Positions 1 to 8,912 of a stretch of 64,000 bases of DNA are shown here, in pieces. Every line of letters begins with the position of its first letter. Position 1 is the first letter of the stretch. This stretch comes from an uncultured Sulfitobacter sp. (GTDB lineage Bacteria > Pseudomonadota > Alphaproteobacteria > Rhodobacterales > Rhodobacteraceae), in NCBI GenBank assembly GCA_947492925.1, contig CANLOQ010000002.1, positions 124,001 through 188,000 of the forward strand, in the 5' to 3' direction. Position numbers and translations under genes: made by a program. The notes under the pieces are model-generated. The model saw only the letters and a program-made list of their open reading frames with translations. It did not search any database and was not told the DNA's origin.

Positions 1-1866
1 GGCTTTGTCTGGGTGCGCCAGACCCTGTTCCGCCCGTTCATGGCCGGGGTGATCAAGGCGCGTTATGTCGTGCTGGCCGGTGTGGTGACTGTGCTGGCCA
101 GCCAGATTGCGCTTTTCATTACCGGCGATGTGCAGTGGCGGTTCTTCAACGCGCCCGAACGCGGGTCGGTGACCGGCAACTTTATGATGGCCGAGGGCGC
201 GACGCGGGCCGATACGCTGGCAATGATGCGCGAAATGCAGCGCGCGACAGAGGAACTGGGCGCCGAATACGCAGAGCGTTATGGCACCAACCCGCTGGAT
301 TACGTGATCGCCCAGACAGGCGGCAATTCCGGTTACGGCCTTGCGGGTGCGGCAAACAAGGACAACGATCTGCTGGGCGGCATCTCGATCGAACTGATTG
401 ACGCTGATCTGCGGCCCTATTCCAGCTTTGCCTTTGTCGGTGAACTTCAGGACCGCGTGGTCAATCATCCGATGGCCGAAACCGTCAGCTTTCGCGGCTG
501 GCGGTCCGGCCCCGGTGGCGATGCGCTGGATGTGCAGTTCTACGGCGCCGATACTGACACACTCAAAGCCGCCTCCGAAGACCTGCAAGAGGCGGTGCGC
601 CAATTCCCCGAAGTGAGCGCGGTGCAGGACAATCTGGCCTACGACAAGGAAGAACTGATCCTCGATCTGACACCGCAGGGGCAGGCGCTGGGCTTTACCA
701 TCGACACGCTGGGCCGGGCGCTGCGCAACCGTCTGGGCGGGATCGAGGCCGCGACCTATCCTGACGGGCCGCGCTCTGCCACGATCCGGGTGGAACTGCC
801 CAAAGGTGAGCTGACAGCGGATTTTCTGGACCGCACACAGATGCGCACACCCGACGGGCTTTACGTGCCGCTGGCCGACATCGTCAGCGTTGAACGGCGC
901 ACCGGCTTCAGTACCGTGCGGCGCGAGAACGGCATCCGCCTGATTTCTGTCACCGGTGACATCTCCGAAGACGATCCGGCGCGCGCCACCGCCATCGGAG
1001 AGGCGCTTGAAACCGAAATCCTGCCCCGCATCGCATCCGAACGGCAGGTGGAATTCCGGCTTGCGGGGTTAAGCGAACAGGAAGACCAGTTTCTCAGCGA
1101 TGCGCTGACCGGGTTGGTGCTGTGCCTGACCGGGATCTTTTTTGTGCTGGCCTGGGTTTTTGGTAGCTGGACCCGGCCCTTCGTGGTGATGGCCATCATC
1201 CCCTTCGGACTTGTCGGCACGATTTATGGTCACGCGGTCTGGGATGTTCCGCTCAGCATGTTCACGGTCGTGGGGCTATTGGGCATGACGGGTATCATCA
1301 TCAACGATTCCATCGTGCTGGTGACCACAATTGACGAATACGCTGAAACACGCGGGCTGATCCCGTCGATCATCGACGGCGCTACGGACCGGCTGCGCCC
1401 CGTCATGCTGACCACGCTGACCACTGTGCTGGGCATGGCCCCGCTGCTGTATGAACAAAGCCAGCAGGCGCAGTTTCTCAAGCCGACGGTGATCACACTG
1501 GTCTACGGGCTGGGCTTTGGCATGGTGCTGGTGCTTTTGGTTGTGCCTGCCCTGGTGGCCACCCAGCACGACGTGGCGCGCCAGATGGCGGCAATGCGGC
1601 GCGGCATGCGGGCACCGGTGACGGCGATGAGGGTCGGTTTGCTGGTGCTTTGGGCCGTTGTGCTGGGCTGGGGGGCCGTGACGCTGGGCTGGGCTGCGTG
1701 GTTCGGGGCGCTGCACCCGGTGGCAAGTGCTGCCCTGCCCGCGCTGGCAGCGCTGTCGCCAGCATTGGCGGGGCTTTTGTTGTTCATCATGGGTGCCGCC
1801 GTGGTCGCCGTGCTGGGATATATCACCGCCGGTCTGGCCTTTGCCCTGCGGCGCAGGCCAGTTTGA
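1..1866 (+). CDS. RND efflux transporter permease, C-terminal part (5' end outside window)
   Basis: The reading frame is open from the first base, so the N-terminal half lies upstream; about 621 residues are visible. RND permeases are inner-membrane proton antiporters that export drugs, metals or other toxic compounds together with a periplasmic adaptor and an outer-membrane channel. The visible part has a periplasmic porter region, then a membrane block from about residue 366 containing the family signature GIIINDSIVLV near residue 430 and the following LRPVMLTTLTTVLGMAPL segment. After the usual end of the family (VVPALVA) there is an extension of roughly 95 residues with two more hydrophobic segments. 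The adaptor is not in the window. The substrate cannot be read from sequence. Confidence 0.93.
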   Translation, partial: GFVWVRQTLFRPFMAGVIKARYVVLAGVVTVLASQIALFITGDVQWRFFNAPERGSVTGNFMMAEGATRADTLAMMREMQRATEELGAEYAERYGTNPLDYVIAQTGGNSGYGLAGAANKDNDLLGGISIELIDADLRPYSSFAFVGELQDRVVNHPMAETVSFRGWRSGPGGDALDVQFYGADTDTLKAASEDLQEAVRQFPEVSAVQDNLAYDKEELILDLTPQGQALGFTIDTLGRALRNRLGGIEAATYPDGPRSATIRVELPKGELTADFLDRTQMRTPDGLYVPLADIVSVERRTGFSTVRRENGIRLISVTGDISEDDPARATAIGEALETEILPRIASERQVEFRLAGLSEQEDQFLSDALTGLVLCLTGIFFVLAWVFGSWTRPFVVMAIIPFGLVGTIYGHAVWDVPLSMFTVVGLLGMTGIIINDSIVLVTTIDEYAETRGLIPSIIDGATDRLRPVMLTTLTTVLGMAPLLYEQSQQAQFLKPTVITLVYGLGFGMVLVLLVVPALVATQHDVARQMAAMRRGMRAPVTAMRVGLLVLWAVVLGWGAVTLGWAAWFGALHPVASAALPALAALSPALAGLLLFIMGAAVVAVLGYITAGLAFALRRRPV

Positions 1867-1870
1867 CAGT

Positions 1871-2704
1871 TCACCCCGGCGCGCAGCCGCGCACATCCAC
1901 ACTGTGTTTCTGGCCAAGCACCGTGATGCGGATGGCAGAGCGGTCCAGCGCCAGCGGTGTGCCCTGTGCGCTCATCATCTCGCCTGTGGCGATCAGGGTG
2001 CCACCCTGACGACGTGTGTCTGTCTCGCTCATCCAGACGCCGGGTTGGCCTGGTTCGATCACGACCATCTCGCGCCCGCCCGCGTGGGGCAGGCTGACCC
2101 GCGCCTCGATCTGCAAACCGTCGGTCGACGGGCGCAGGGCGCAGGTGGCGGCGGTCACACCCGCTTCTTTGGCTGAATAGGGGCGTGCGGCAAGGGCTGC
2201 CGCGATGGCCGGGGTTGGTTGGGTATTGGTGTCGTCAATGGTAGCCTCAAGCGTCATACGGTGCGGCACGCAGATGTCACTGCACACCCCGATGTCGAGC
2301 GTGGTGCGAATATGCATGGCCTGTCCCGCACGGCGCGGGGACAATGCTACGGGTAACACCACATCCCCGGTATATCCGATGGTGCGCATGCCTGCGGTCA
2401 GGAACACTTCCGGCGCAGGCCAGGTGATGCCGACACCCCGCAGGTTGTCCGAACCTGACCAGTCAAACTGCGGGGGGATGCCCGCGTCGCCGGGCGCGCG
2501 CCAATAGGTTTTCCAGCCCGGCGACAACTTCAGATGCACCGCCGCAATGCGGGTGCCGTCGGCCTGCTGCCACCCGGTCAGGATCTGACCGGTGACCGGC
2601 GTTTCAAAAGCGTCGCCCGCTGCCAAAGGCGCGGCAAGGGCGCAGGCAGAAAGACAGGACAGGATGAAAGAGCGTATGCGCAACATCCGCCTTACATGCG
2701 CCAA
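1871..2704 (-). CDS. DsbD N-terminal-domain-like periplasmic protein
   Basis: A 277-residue exported protein resembling the periplasmic thiol-disulfide domain of DsbD (protein-disulfide reductase family), without the membrane domain of full DsbD. It starts with a hydrophobic signal segment (about residues 8-30). Two cysteines lie in the motif VCSDICVP (residues 141 and 145), typical of this family. The TTG at 2704 has an AGGA about eight bases upstream; an ATG at 2686 is possible but its purine run is too close to it, so I prefer TTG. It is convergent with the RND gene. It may receive electrons from a CcdA-like membrane protein or handle copper in the periplasm; that is inference. Confidence 0.8.
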   Translation of the reverse strand: MAHVRRMLRIRSFILSCLSACALAAPLAAGDAFETPVTGQILTGWQQADGTRIAAVHLKLSPGWKTYWRAPGDAGIPPQFDWSGSDNLRGVGITWPAPEVFLTAGMRTIGYTGDVVLPVALSPRRAGQAMHIRTTLDIGVCSDICVPHRMTLEATIDDTNTQPTPAIAAALAARPYSAKEAGVTAATCALRPSTDGLQIEARVSLPHAGGREMVVIEPGQPGVWMSETDTRRQGGTLIATGEMMSAQGTPLALDRSAIRITVLGQKHSVDVRGCAPG

Positions 2705-2837
2705 AGCTCTGATCCTGCCAAGTCACGATTGCATCAGCGATGTTTCGTCATATCGGCCCGCGCACAGCGTCCCGCCCTTGAACGCGGCGGCCCGCAAGGG
2801 CATCCTTGGACAAACGAACAAAAGGATTGCCCTGCGG

Positions 2838-3407
2838 ATGACCGATGATGTGCTGGCGCTGACAGGCAAGCTGCTGATTGCGATGCCCGGCATGGGCGAT
2901 CCGCGCTTTGCCCATACGGTGATCTATATCACGTCACATTCGCACGAGGGTGCTATGGGGCTTGTCGTCAACAAACCCGCAGAGGGTATCAGCCTCTCGG
3001 ATGTGCTGGAACAGCTTGCAACCCAGACCAGCCCGCCCGACCGGATCCTTGGCGTGCACTTGGGTGGTCCGGTTGAAACCGGGCGCGGCTTTGTCCTGCA
3101 TTCGGATGAATATAAATCCGCCATGCACACGCTGGTGGTCGAAGATGGTTTTGCGTTGACCGCGACGCTGGATATTCTCGAAGACATTGCCAACGGCAAG
3201 GGGCCGGACAAGGCGTTGCTGACGCTGGGCTATTCCGGTTGGGGTCCGGGACAGATCGAAGCTGAGATTGCGCAAAACGGCTGGCTGATTGCAGATGCGT
3301 CGTTCGAGACGGTCTTCGACTGCCCGGATCCAAACAAGTGGGAAGCCGCCTTGCGGTCACTGGGCATTGATCCGCTGGTCTTGTCGGCCAGTGGCGGGCG
3401 GGCCTGA
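2838..3407 (+). CDS. YqgE/AlgH family protein
   Basis: A 189-residue cytoplasmic protein of the YqgE/AlgH family, a widespread bacterial family of unclear biochemical function. Conserved family features are visible: LIAMPGM near residue 15, GAMGLVVNKP near residues 38-47, and LGGPVE followed by RGFVLHS around residues 75-88. The frame is open further upstream, but the ATG at 2838, preceded by AAAGGA, gives the usual family length and N-terminus; residues encoded before it match nothing recognisable. It converges on the Sua5-like gene, with 11 bases between the stops. Confidence 0.93.
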   Translation: MTDDVLALTGKLLIAMPGMGDPRFAHTVIYITSHSHEGAMGLVVNKPAEGISLSDVLEQLATQTSPPDRILGVHLGGPVETGRGFVLHSDEYKSAMHTLVVEDGFALTATLDILEDIANGKGPDKALLTLGYSGWGPGQIEAEIAQNGWLIADASFETVFDCPDPNKWEAALRSLGIDPLVLSASGGRA

Positions 3408-3418
3408 ACGGGCAGCGA

Positions 3419-4360
3419 TCAGCGCGGGGCAGCCGCGCGGCGCAGCCGGTCATTGATGGCGCGGCCCAGCCCTTTGTCGGGAATCGGGGCCACGGCAATG
3501 GGGCGCTCCATCGCGTCAAGTCTGTGCAGATGATCAAACAGGTTGGCGGCTGCCTGCGCAAGATCACCGGTCTCTGACAGGTTCAGCGTGCAGGGCATCG
3601 CCCCAAAACCCAGCATCACCTCACCTGCTTTCGCCTCTCGCGCGTTCAGGCGCACGGCGGCACCCGGTGCATAGTGCGAGCTTAGCTGTCCCGGTGCTGT
3701 GATTGACGTGCCTGCAGGCAGGGCAAGCGGCAGGCCAAGGGCGGCTTCGATGGCCTCTTGCGGCAATCCGCCCGCGCGCAGCAAAACCGGATCGGCTCCG
3801 TCCAGCCCGATGATCGTGCTTTCCAGCCCGACAGGGCAGGGGCCGTCATCCAGCAGGGCCGCGATCCGGCCCGACAGCCCTGCCATGACGTGATCTGCCG
3901 TTGTCGCGCTGATTTTCCCGGATGGATTGGCAGACGGCGCCGCCACCGGCCCGTCAAAGGCGCGCAGCAACTTTTGCGCCGTCTCATGTGCAGGCACCCG
4001 CAACGCCACGGTATCAAGCCCGGCGGTGACCAGTGAAGACAACCCGTGACGGGGCCGCAGCGGCAGCACCAGCGTCAGAGGGCCGGGCCAGAATGCAGAC
4101 GCAAGCACCTCTGCCGCATCCGACCAGACCACAAGCCCGCGCGCCTGTGCCACCTGTGCCAGATGCACGATCAAAGGATTGAAACTGGGCCGGCCCTTGG
4201 CCTCAAACACACGGGCCACCGCAGTGCCATTGCGGGCATCGGCCCCTAGTCCGTAAACGGTTTCGGTCGGAAAAGACACCAGCGCGCCCGCGCGCAGGAA
4301 CGCCGTTGCGGCAGAAAGCCCCTGCGCATCGGGGGTCAGTCTTTGAGTGGGAATGTTCAT
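3419..4360 (-). CDS. L-threonylcarbamoyladenylate synthase (Sua5/YrdC/YwlC)
   Basis: A 313-residue enzyme making threonylcarbamoyl-AMP from threonine, bicarbonate and ATP, the first step in the universal t6A37 modification of tRNAs that read ANN codons. The YrdC domain fills residues 10-200, with SFPTETVYGLGADA at 29-42, KGRPSFNPLIVHL at 55-67 and SANPSGKIS near 140. The remaining C-terminal 100 residues are the extra Sua5 domain, so this is the long Sua5/YwlC type, not the short TsaC type. The frame could start 16 codons earlier, but the ATG at 4360 begins right before the conserved region. Confidence 0.93.
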   Translation of the reverse strand: MNIPTQRLTPDAQGLSAATAFLRAGALVSFPTETVYGLGADARNGTAVARVFEAKGRPSFNPLIVHLAQVAQARGLVVWSDAAEVLASAFWPGPLTLVLPLRPRHGLSSLVTAGLDTVALRVPAHETAQKLLRAFDGPVAAPSANPSGKISATTADHVMAGLSGRIAALLDDGPCPVGLESTIIGLDGADPVLLRAGGLPQEAIEAALGLPLALPAGTSITAPGQLSSHYAPGAAVRLNAREAKAGEVMLGFGAMPCTLNLSETGDLAQAAANLFDHLHRLDAMERPIAVAPIPDKGLGRAINDRLRRAAAPR

Positions 4361-4487
4361 CAGAAACCTGTGACGCCGCGTTTGAATTGCCTTTAGACCG
4401 GGCCACATTCCATGATAGCCCCGGCCCAGCCCATATCAGGGTGCTGTGCGACCTGCCAGCAGCACCCGTTGTCTCAGGAGAGTTTGG

Positions 4488-6194
4488 ATGTCTTTTCGTG
4501 CCCCCGTAAACGAGTATCGCTTTATCATCGACACATTGCTGGATGTCGACGCCCTGCGTCAGACCGACCGTTTTGCCGAAGCGACAGAGGATATGACGGC
4601 GGCGATTTTGTCAGAGGCGGGCAAGTTGTGTGACGAAGTGATTGCCCCGCTACAGCGACCGGGCGATTTGCATCCGGCCAGGCTGGAGAACGGCGTTGTG
4701 CGTACCTCTCCGGGGTTTGTCGACGGGTTTCGCGCCATTGCCGAAGGCGGCTGGATCGGGATGGGCGCCAACCCCGAATACGGCGGGATGGGCCTGCCGA
4801 TGATCCTGACCTCAGCGGTGAACGAAATGCTCAGCGGTGCGTGCATCGCCCTGCAACTTGCCCCGCTGATGAGCCAGGGCCAGATCGAGGCGCTTGAGCA
4901 TCACGCCTCTGACGCGATCAAGGAGCTTTATCTGCCCAAGCTGATTTCGGGCGAATGGACCGGGACGATGAACCTGACCGAACCGCAGGCGGGTTCGGAC
5001 GTCGGCGCGCTGAAATCCAAGGCCGAAGACAACGGCGACGGGACCTATACGATCAACGGTCAGAAAATCTATATCAGCTGGGGCGATCATGACGTGGCCG
5101 ACAATGTCTGCCATTTGGTGCTGGCCCGTCTGCCCGGGGCGCCCGAAGGGACCAAGGGCATCAGCCTGTTTCTGGTGCCCAAGTTCCTGCCGAACGAGGA
5201 CGGCACCGTCGGTCCGCGCAACGGCGTCACCACCGTCAGCCTTGAGCACAAACTGGGCCTGCACGGATCACCCACCGCCGTTTTGCAGTATGAGAACGCG
5301 AAAGGCTGGATGGTTGGCCCCGAACAGGGCGGTATGGCGGCGATGTTCACCATGATGAACAACGCCCGCCTTGGTGTGGGCGGGCAGGGCATCGGCGTTG
5401 CCGAAGCGGCCTATCATCACGCCATGACCTACGCGCTTGAGCGCAAACAGGGCAAATCGCTGCACGGGTTCACGATTGCGGCCCACGCCGACGTGCGGCG
5501 GATGCTGATGGCGATGAAGGCCGATATTTTTGCCGCCCGCGCCATTGCGCTGACCTGCGCCTATGCCATCGACATGGCGAATGCGACGGATGACGCCACG
5601 TGGTCGTCCCGCGCGGCGCTGCTGACCCCGATTGCCAAGGCCTTCGGGACCGAAGTTGGCATTCGCGTGGCCGACATGGGCATTCAGGTGCACGGCGGCA
5701 TGGGATTTGTCGAGGAAACCGGTGCCGCACAGTTCTTCCGCGATGTGCGTGTGACGGCGATCTACGAAGGCACCAACGGCATTCAGGCGATGGATCTGGT
5801 AGCGCGCAAGATGATGGACGGGGGCGAAATGGCGGGTCGCCTGCTGGACGAGGTCGAGGCGACGGCAGAAGCCGCCCGCGCCGATTTCCCCCGGATGGCA
5901 GAAGCGGTCTGGCAGGCCAGCGAAACCCTGCGCGAAACGACTGACTGGCTTGTCGCGCAGGAGGACCTGACCGACCGTTTTGCCGGTGCTGTGCCTTACC
6001 TGCATGCCTTTGCGCGGGTTCTGGGCGGCTATTTCCACTTGTCTGCCGCGATGGCGGACCGGGGCGGCCCGCGTGAGAAGCTGGCGCGGTTCTACATCAA
6101 CCGTCTGCTGCCGGAACACGCAAGCCTGCTGGAACAGGTGCGCATCGGTCAGGACGATCTTTACGCTATGGACCTTGACGAGTTGTCGGCCTGA
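4488..6194 (+). CDS. Acyl-CoA dehydrogenase, DmdC-like (long form)
   Basis: A 568-residue FAD-dependent acyl-CoA dehydrogenase of the long type with an extra C-terminal domain, which includes DmdC, the 3-methylmercaptopropionyl-CoA dehydrogenase of DMSP breakdown. The FAD-contact segment MNLTEPQAGSDVGAL and the AIYEGTNGIQAMDL segment, whose Glu near residue 427 matches the catalytic base, are intact. The ATG at 4488 has a good AGGAG. The next gene overlaps its stop by one base, so the two are translationally linked. Roseobacters carry several DmdC paralogues with different substrates, so methylmercaptopropionyl-CoA is a possible but unproven substrate. Electrons would pass to ETF and then to the ETF-QO encoded at about 17.1 kb. 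Confidence 0.9.
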   Translation: MSFRAPVNEYRFIIDTLLDVDALRQTDRFAEATEDMTAAILSEAGKLCDEVIAPLQRPGDLHPARLENGVVRTSPGFVDGFRAIAEGGWIGMGANPEYGGMGLPMILTSAVNEMLSGACIALQLAPLMSQGQIEALEHHASDAIKELYLPKLISGEWTGTMNLTEPQAGSDVGALKSKAEDNGDGTYTINGQKIYISWGDHDVADNVCHLVLARLPGAPEGTKGISLFLVPKFLPNEDGTVGPRNGVTTVSLEHKLGLHGSPTAVLQYENAKGWMVGPEQGGMAAMFTMMNNARLGVGGQGIGVAEAAYHHAMTYALERKQGKSLHGFTIAAHADVRRMLMAMKADIFAARAIALTCAYAIDMANATDDATWSSRAALLTPIAKAFGTEVGIRVADMGIQVHGGMGFVEETGAAQFFRDVRVTAIYEGTNGIQAMDLVARKMMDGGEMAGRLLDEVEATAEAARADFPRMAEAVWQASETLRETTDWLVAQEDLTDRFAGAVPYLHAFARVLGGYFHLSAAMADRGGPREKLARFYINRLLPEHASLLEQVRIGQDDLYAMDLDELSA

Positions 6195-7246
6195 TGTCCG
6201 TTACGGCACCCGCCGGGCTGCGCTATCCGTGGGACACGCCGCCCTCACACGGGTCAGAAGCGATTGAGGTCGCGCCCGGCGTTCTGTGGTTGCGCATGCC
6301 GCTGCCAATGAAGCTGGATCACGTCAACATCTATGCGCTTGATGACGGCGACAGCTGGACGATCATTGACACGGGGTTTGCCTCGAAAAAATCCAAGGCG
6401 CTCTGGACCGAAGCGCTGGCCGGACCGTTGGGCGGCAAACCCGTCAGCCGTGTGGTGGTGACCCACCACCACCCCGACCATGTGGGCCTTGCCGGTTGGT
6501 TCCAGACGGAACATGGGGCCGAACTGGTTACAACGCGCACCGCGTGGCTAACCGCGCGGATGCTGACGCTTGATGAGCAGGCCGTATCACCGACCGAAAG
6601 CCTGATGTTCTATAAGCAAGCGGGCATGGACGCGGGGATGCTGGAAAAGCGCCGGACCGAACGCCCCTTCAACTTTGCTGACATCGTGGCCCCGCTGCCG
6701 CTGGGCTACACCCGTATCCAGCAGGGCAACACCATTCGCATGGGCGGACGCACCTGGGATGTGCACATGGGCAACGGTCACGCGCCCGAACACGCAACCT
6801 TCTGGAGCCGGGATGACAACCTCGTGATTGCGGGCGATCAGATCCTGCCCTCAATCAGCCCCAATGTGGGCGTCTATCCGACCGAACCAATGGCCGATCC
6901 CATCGGAGAATGGCTTGAGGCCTGCGAACGGCTGGCCCCGCTGGCGCGGGCGGATCATCTGGTATTGGGCGGCCACAAACTGCCCTTCACCGGCCTGCCC
7001 AAGCGGATGGAACAGCTGATCGACAACCATCACGGCGCGCTCAAACGCCTTGCTGCCTATATATCCGAGCCGAAATCCGCCTCCGAATGTTTTGCGCCGC
7101 TGTTCAAAAGAAAGATAGGTGAGGCCGAATATGGCCTCGCGCTGGTTGAAGCCGTCGCGCATCTGAGCCACCTTTACCAGACCGGCGATGCCACCCGCAG
7201 CCTGCGGGAGGCGGACGGAGCATGGGTGTACCAAAGTAAGAGGTAG
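6194..7246 (+). CDS. MBL-fold metallo-hydrolase
   Basis: A 350-residue metallo-beta-lactamase fold hydrolase. The metal-binding motif THHHPDHVG is at about residues 91-99, with further ligands in MGNGHAPEH near 195 and the Asp of VIAGDQILPS near 213, so two metals are probably bound. The C-terminal 100 residues form a helical extension seen in related MBL hydrolases. Its ATG overlaps the stop of the acyl-CoA dehydrogenase (TGATG), suggesting coupled translation. A thioester or lactone hydrolase acting on a product of the dehydrogenase is plausible, but the substrate is unknown. Confidence 0.88.
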   Translation: MSVTAPAGLRYPWDTPPSHGSEAIEVAPGVLWLRMPLPMKLDHVNIYALDDGDSWTIIDTGFASKKSKALWTEALAGPLGGKPVSRVVVTHHHPDHVGLAGWFQTEHGAELVTTRTAWLTARMLTLDEQAVSPTESLMFYKQAGMDAGMLEKRRTERPFNFADIVAPLPLGYTRIQQGNTIRMGGRTWDVHMGNGHAPEHATFWSRDDNLVIAGDQILPSISPNVGVYPTEPMADPIGEWLEACERLAPLARADHLVLGGHKLPFTGLPKRMEQLIDNHHGALKRLAAYISEPKSASECFAPLFKRKIGEAEYGLALVEAVAHLSHLYQTGDATRSLREADGAWVYQSKR

Positions 7247-7251
7247 AGGTG

Positions 7252-7722
7252 ATGGACAACAAAATCAGGACAGCGGCCGAAGCGGCAGAGGCCGACGCGC
7301 TGCCCCGCATGTTTGAAACCCATACGGACCCCGACCGCAAGGCCGGTGCGCAGGAGGTGCCCGAGGCGGTCACCCGCAAACCCGTCAACCAGAAAAGCCC
7401 GGCGCAATGGGCCTATGAACGCACGGTACTTTACCTCAAGAAGTTCGAGGAACAGCTTGATAACGAACACGAACTTGCAATGGGCTTTACCGGTGGCGAC
7501 GCCGGTGTGCTGCGGATTGAGGGGATGGGGTATTTCGACCCGGACATCGTGACCTTCTACGGCACCGATCCTGCGGGCGGGCGCACACAATTGGTCCAGC
7601 ATGTCAGTCAGCTCAATGTGATGCTGCGTGCGCTGCCCAAGGCGGTAGAGGGTAAGGCCCCCAACCGCATCGGGTTCCGGCTGGTGCAGGATCTGGAGGA
7701 TGCGGATCAGGAAACCACCTGA
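7252..7722 (+). CDS. Conserved small protein, possibly DUF6173 family
   Basis: A 156-residue soluble protein with no signal peptide or membrane segment. It has a polar, charged N-terminus of about 45 residues and then a compact conserved-looking region containing SPAQWAYERTVLYLKKFEEQLD, broken by a GFTGGDAGVLRIEGMGYFDPD stretch, and ending in a hydrophobic NRIGFRLVQDLE segment. It reminds me of the alphaproteobacterial DUF6173 family, but I cannot verify that. The start is ATG at 7252, five bases after the MBL gene, with GAGGT upstream; the adjacent GTG at 7249 is less likely. It is the third gene of the acyl-CoA dehydrogenase operon. Function unknown. Confidence 0.75.
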   Translation: MDNKIRTAAEAAEADALPRMFETHTDPDRKAGAQEVPEAVTRKPVNQKSPAQWAYERTVLYLKKFEEQLDNEHELAMGFTGGDAGVLRIEGMGYFDPDIVTFYGTDPAGGRTQLVQHVSQLNVMLRALPKAVEGKAPNRIGFRLVQDLEDADQETT

Positions 7723-7811
7723 ACCGCGACAAAACGGGCTCTTTGATTGCGTGACACTGCGTTTGAAATGCGCTAACCAGCGCCAAATTGATCTACCGAA
7801 GGGACAAATAC

Positions 7812-7946
7812 ATGGCCGATCATGAACATGGCACGATGGACTATAAGGAACAGGCAAAAACCTTTGACGGATTCGTGTCCTTCGTCACGAAAACGGTCAT
7901 CGTGATCGTTGTGCTGCTTGTCCTGATGGCAATCTTCATCCGCTGA
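7812..7946 (+). CDS. aa3-type cytochrome c oxidase subunit IV (44 aa)
   Basis: A 44-residue single-span protein. It begins MADHEHGTMDYKEQAKTF, has one membrane helix of about 20 hydrophobic residues and ends in IR. The MDYKEQ..TF..F...T pattern followed by one helix is the signature of the small subunit IV of alphaproteobacterial aa3-type cytochrome c oxidase (as in Paracoccus and Rhodobacter), which wraps the side of the catalytic subunit. It is encoded alone, away from the other oxidase genes, as is usual in this group. The start is the only ATG in frame, with GGGAC just upstream. Confidence 0.85.
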   Translation: MADHEHGTMDYKEQAKTFDGFVSFVTKTVIVIVVLLVLMAIFIR

Positions 7947-7988
7947 ACCGACCCCGGGGAAAGCCCCCCGCGCAAAGGAACACTGCCG

Positions 7989-8600
7989 ATGAAACGGATC
8001 TTTGCCAGTCTCGCAGCCCTTGCTTTGCTGGGTGCCTGCGCCGTGAACACCGGTGGTGACAGCACGATCGAAGAGGTCAACGCAAACGCGTTCCGTGCCG
8101 GAGGGCAGCCCAGCCTGACCTTGTTCACAATGGTGAACAACCGCACCGGTGAGGGCGGGCATTCTTCGCTGATGGTCAACGGATCCCAGCGCGTGATCTT
8201 TGACCCGGCGGGCTCTTTTCGCGATCCGCGCGTGGTAGAGCGGGCTGACGTCCTTTATGGAATCACACCCGGCTGGCTGAAGGCCTACAAGTCATCCCAC
8301 GCGCGCGTCACGTTCCACGTCGTATCTCAGGAAATACCGGTGACCGCAGCGCAGGCTGAACAGGCCCTGCGTCTGGTGCAATCCAACGGGCAGGTGGGCG
8401 GCGGTTTTTGCGCCAATGCGACATCGACGATCCTGTCGCGCATTGATGGTCTGGGGGGAATCAGCACCACGTTTTTCCCTGTCCGGCTTATGGAACAGAT
8501 GGAAAAGATGCCCAATGTCACAACGACAAAGCTGTTCGAGGATGACAGTGGCGACCTGATCTCGGCCGTGCGCGCGGCAGCCTTAGCCCAGTCCAACTAA
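7989..8600 (+). CDS. Lipoprotein with possible permuted papain-like (NlpC/P60-type) domain
   Basis: A 203-residue lipoprotein: charged start MKR, hydrophobic stretch and lipobox LLGAC with the acylated Cys at residue 17. The mature part has GEGGHSSLMVNG with His58, IFDPAGSF near 70, and GGGFCANATSTIL with Cys141. A histidine in a GGHSSL context followed later by a buried Cys is the order seen in circularly permuted NlpC/P60-like cysteine peptidases or acyltransferases. That assignment is inference. It follows the cytochrome oxidase subunit after a 42-base gap. Its last 18 bases overlap the convergent azlD gene. Confidence 0.75.
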   Translation: MKRIFASLAALALLGACAVNTGGDSTIEEVNANAFRAGGQPSLTLFTMVNNRTGEGGHSSLMVNGSQRVIFDPAGSFRDPRVVERADVLYGITPGWLKAYKSSHARVTFHVVSQEIPVTAAQAEQALRLVQSNGQVGGGFCANATSTILSRIDGLGGISTTFFPVRLMEQMEKMPNVTTTKLFEDDSGDLISAVRAAALAQSN

Positions 8601-8912
8601 ATACAGCATGCCATAAAGCGTGGCCGCCCCGGCAAGGACAGCGGCCAATACATTCTTGGTCAGCAATCCCACCGTCAGTGTCACCACCGCCGCCGACATG
8701 CGCGCGGGATCAGGCGCGCCGTCTGTTGCCGCAGGCCAGACCACCTGTGGTGCGACAAGCGCAGGCAGGACTGCGACCGCTGTGTAACGCAGGTGCCGCA
8801 ACAGCCAGTCGGGCATGGCCCGGCTGCCCACAAGCCCGATGAACAGAAAACGCAGCATGAAGCTGCCGACACCCAGCCCGATGATGACGATCCATAGCGT
8901 GGTCTTATCCAT
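8583..8912 (-). CDS. azlD: AzlD family branched-chain amino acid transport subunit
   Basis: A 109-residue membrane protein with about four hydrophobic segments. Family features include a TTLWIVIIGLGVGSFMLRFLF N-terminal helix, a central RYTAVAVLPALVAPQVVW segment and a C-terminal GLLTKNVLAAVLAG helix. AzlD is the small partner of AzlC in an exporter of branched-chain amino acids or analogues. It overlaps the end of azlC by eight bases on the same strand, which fits a fixed stoichiometry. Its 3' end overlaps the convergent lipoprotein gene. Confidence 0.9.
   Translation of the reverse strand: MDKTTLWIVIIGLGVGSFMLRFLFIGLVGSRAMPDWLLRHLRYTAVAVLPALVAPQVVWPAATDGAPDPARMSAAVVTLTVGLLTKNVLAAVLAGAATLYGMLYLVGLG

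Noticed and set aside
2592-2837. N-terminal extension of YqgE
   Set aside because: The 82 extra codons overlap the start of the opposite gene and match nothing in the family; the ATG at 2838 has a suitable ribosome-binding site.
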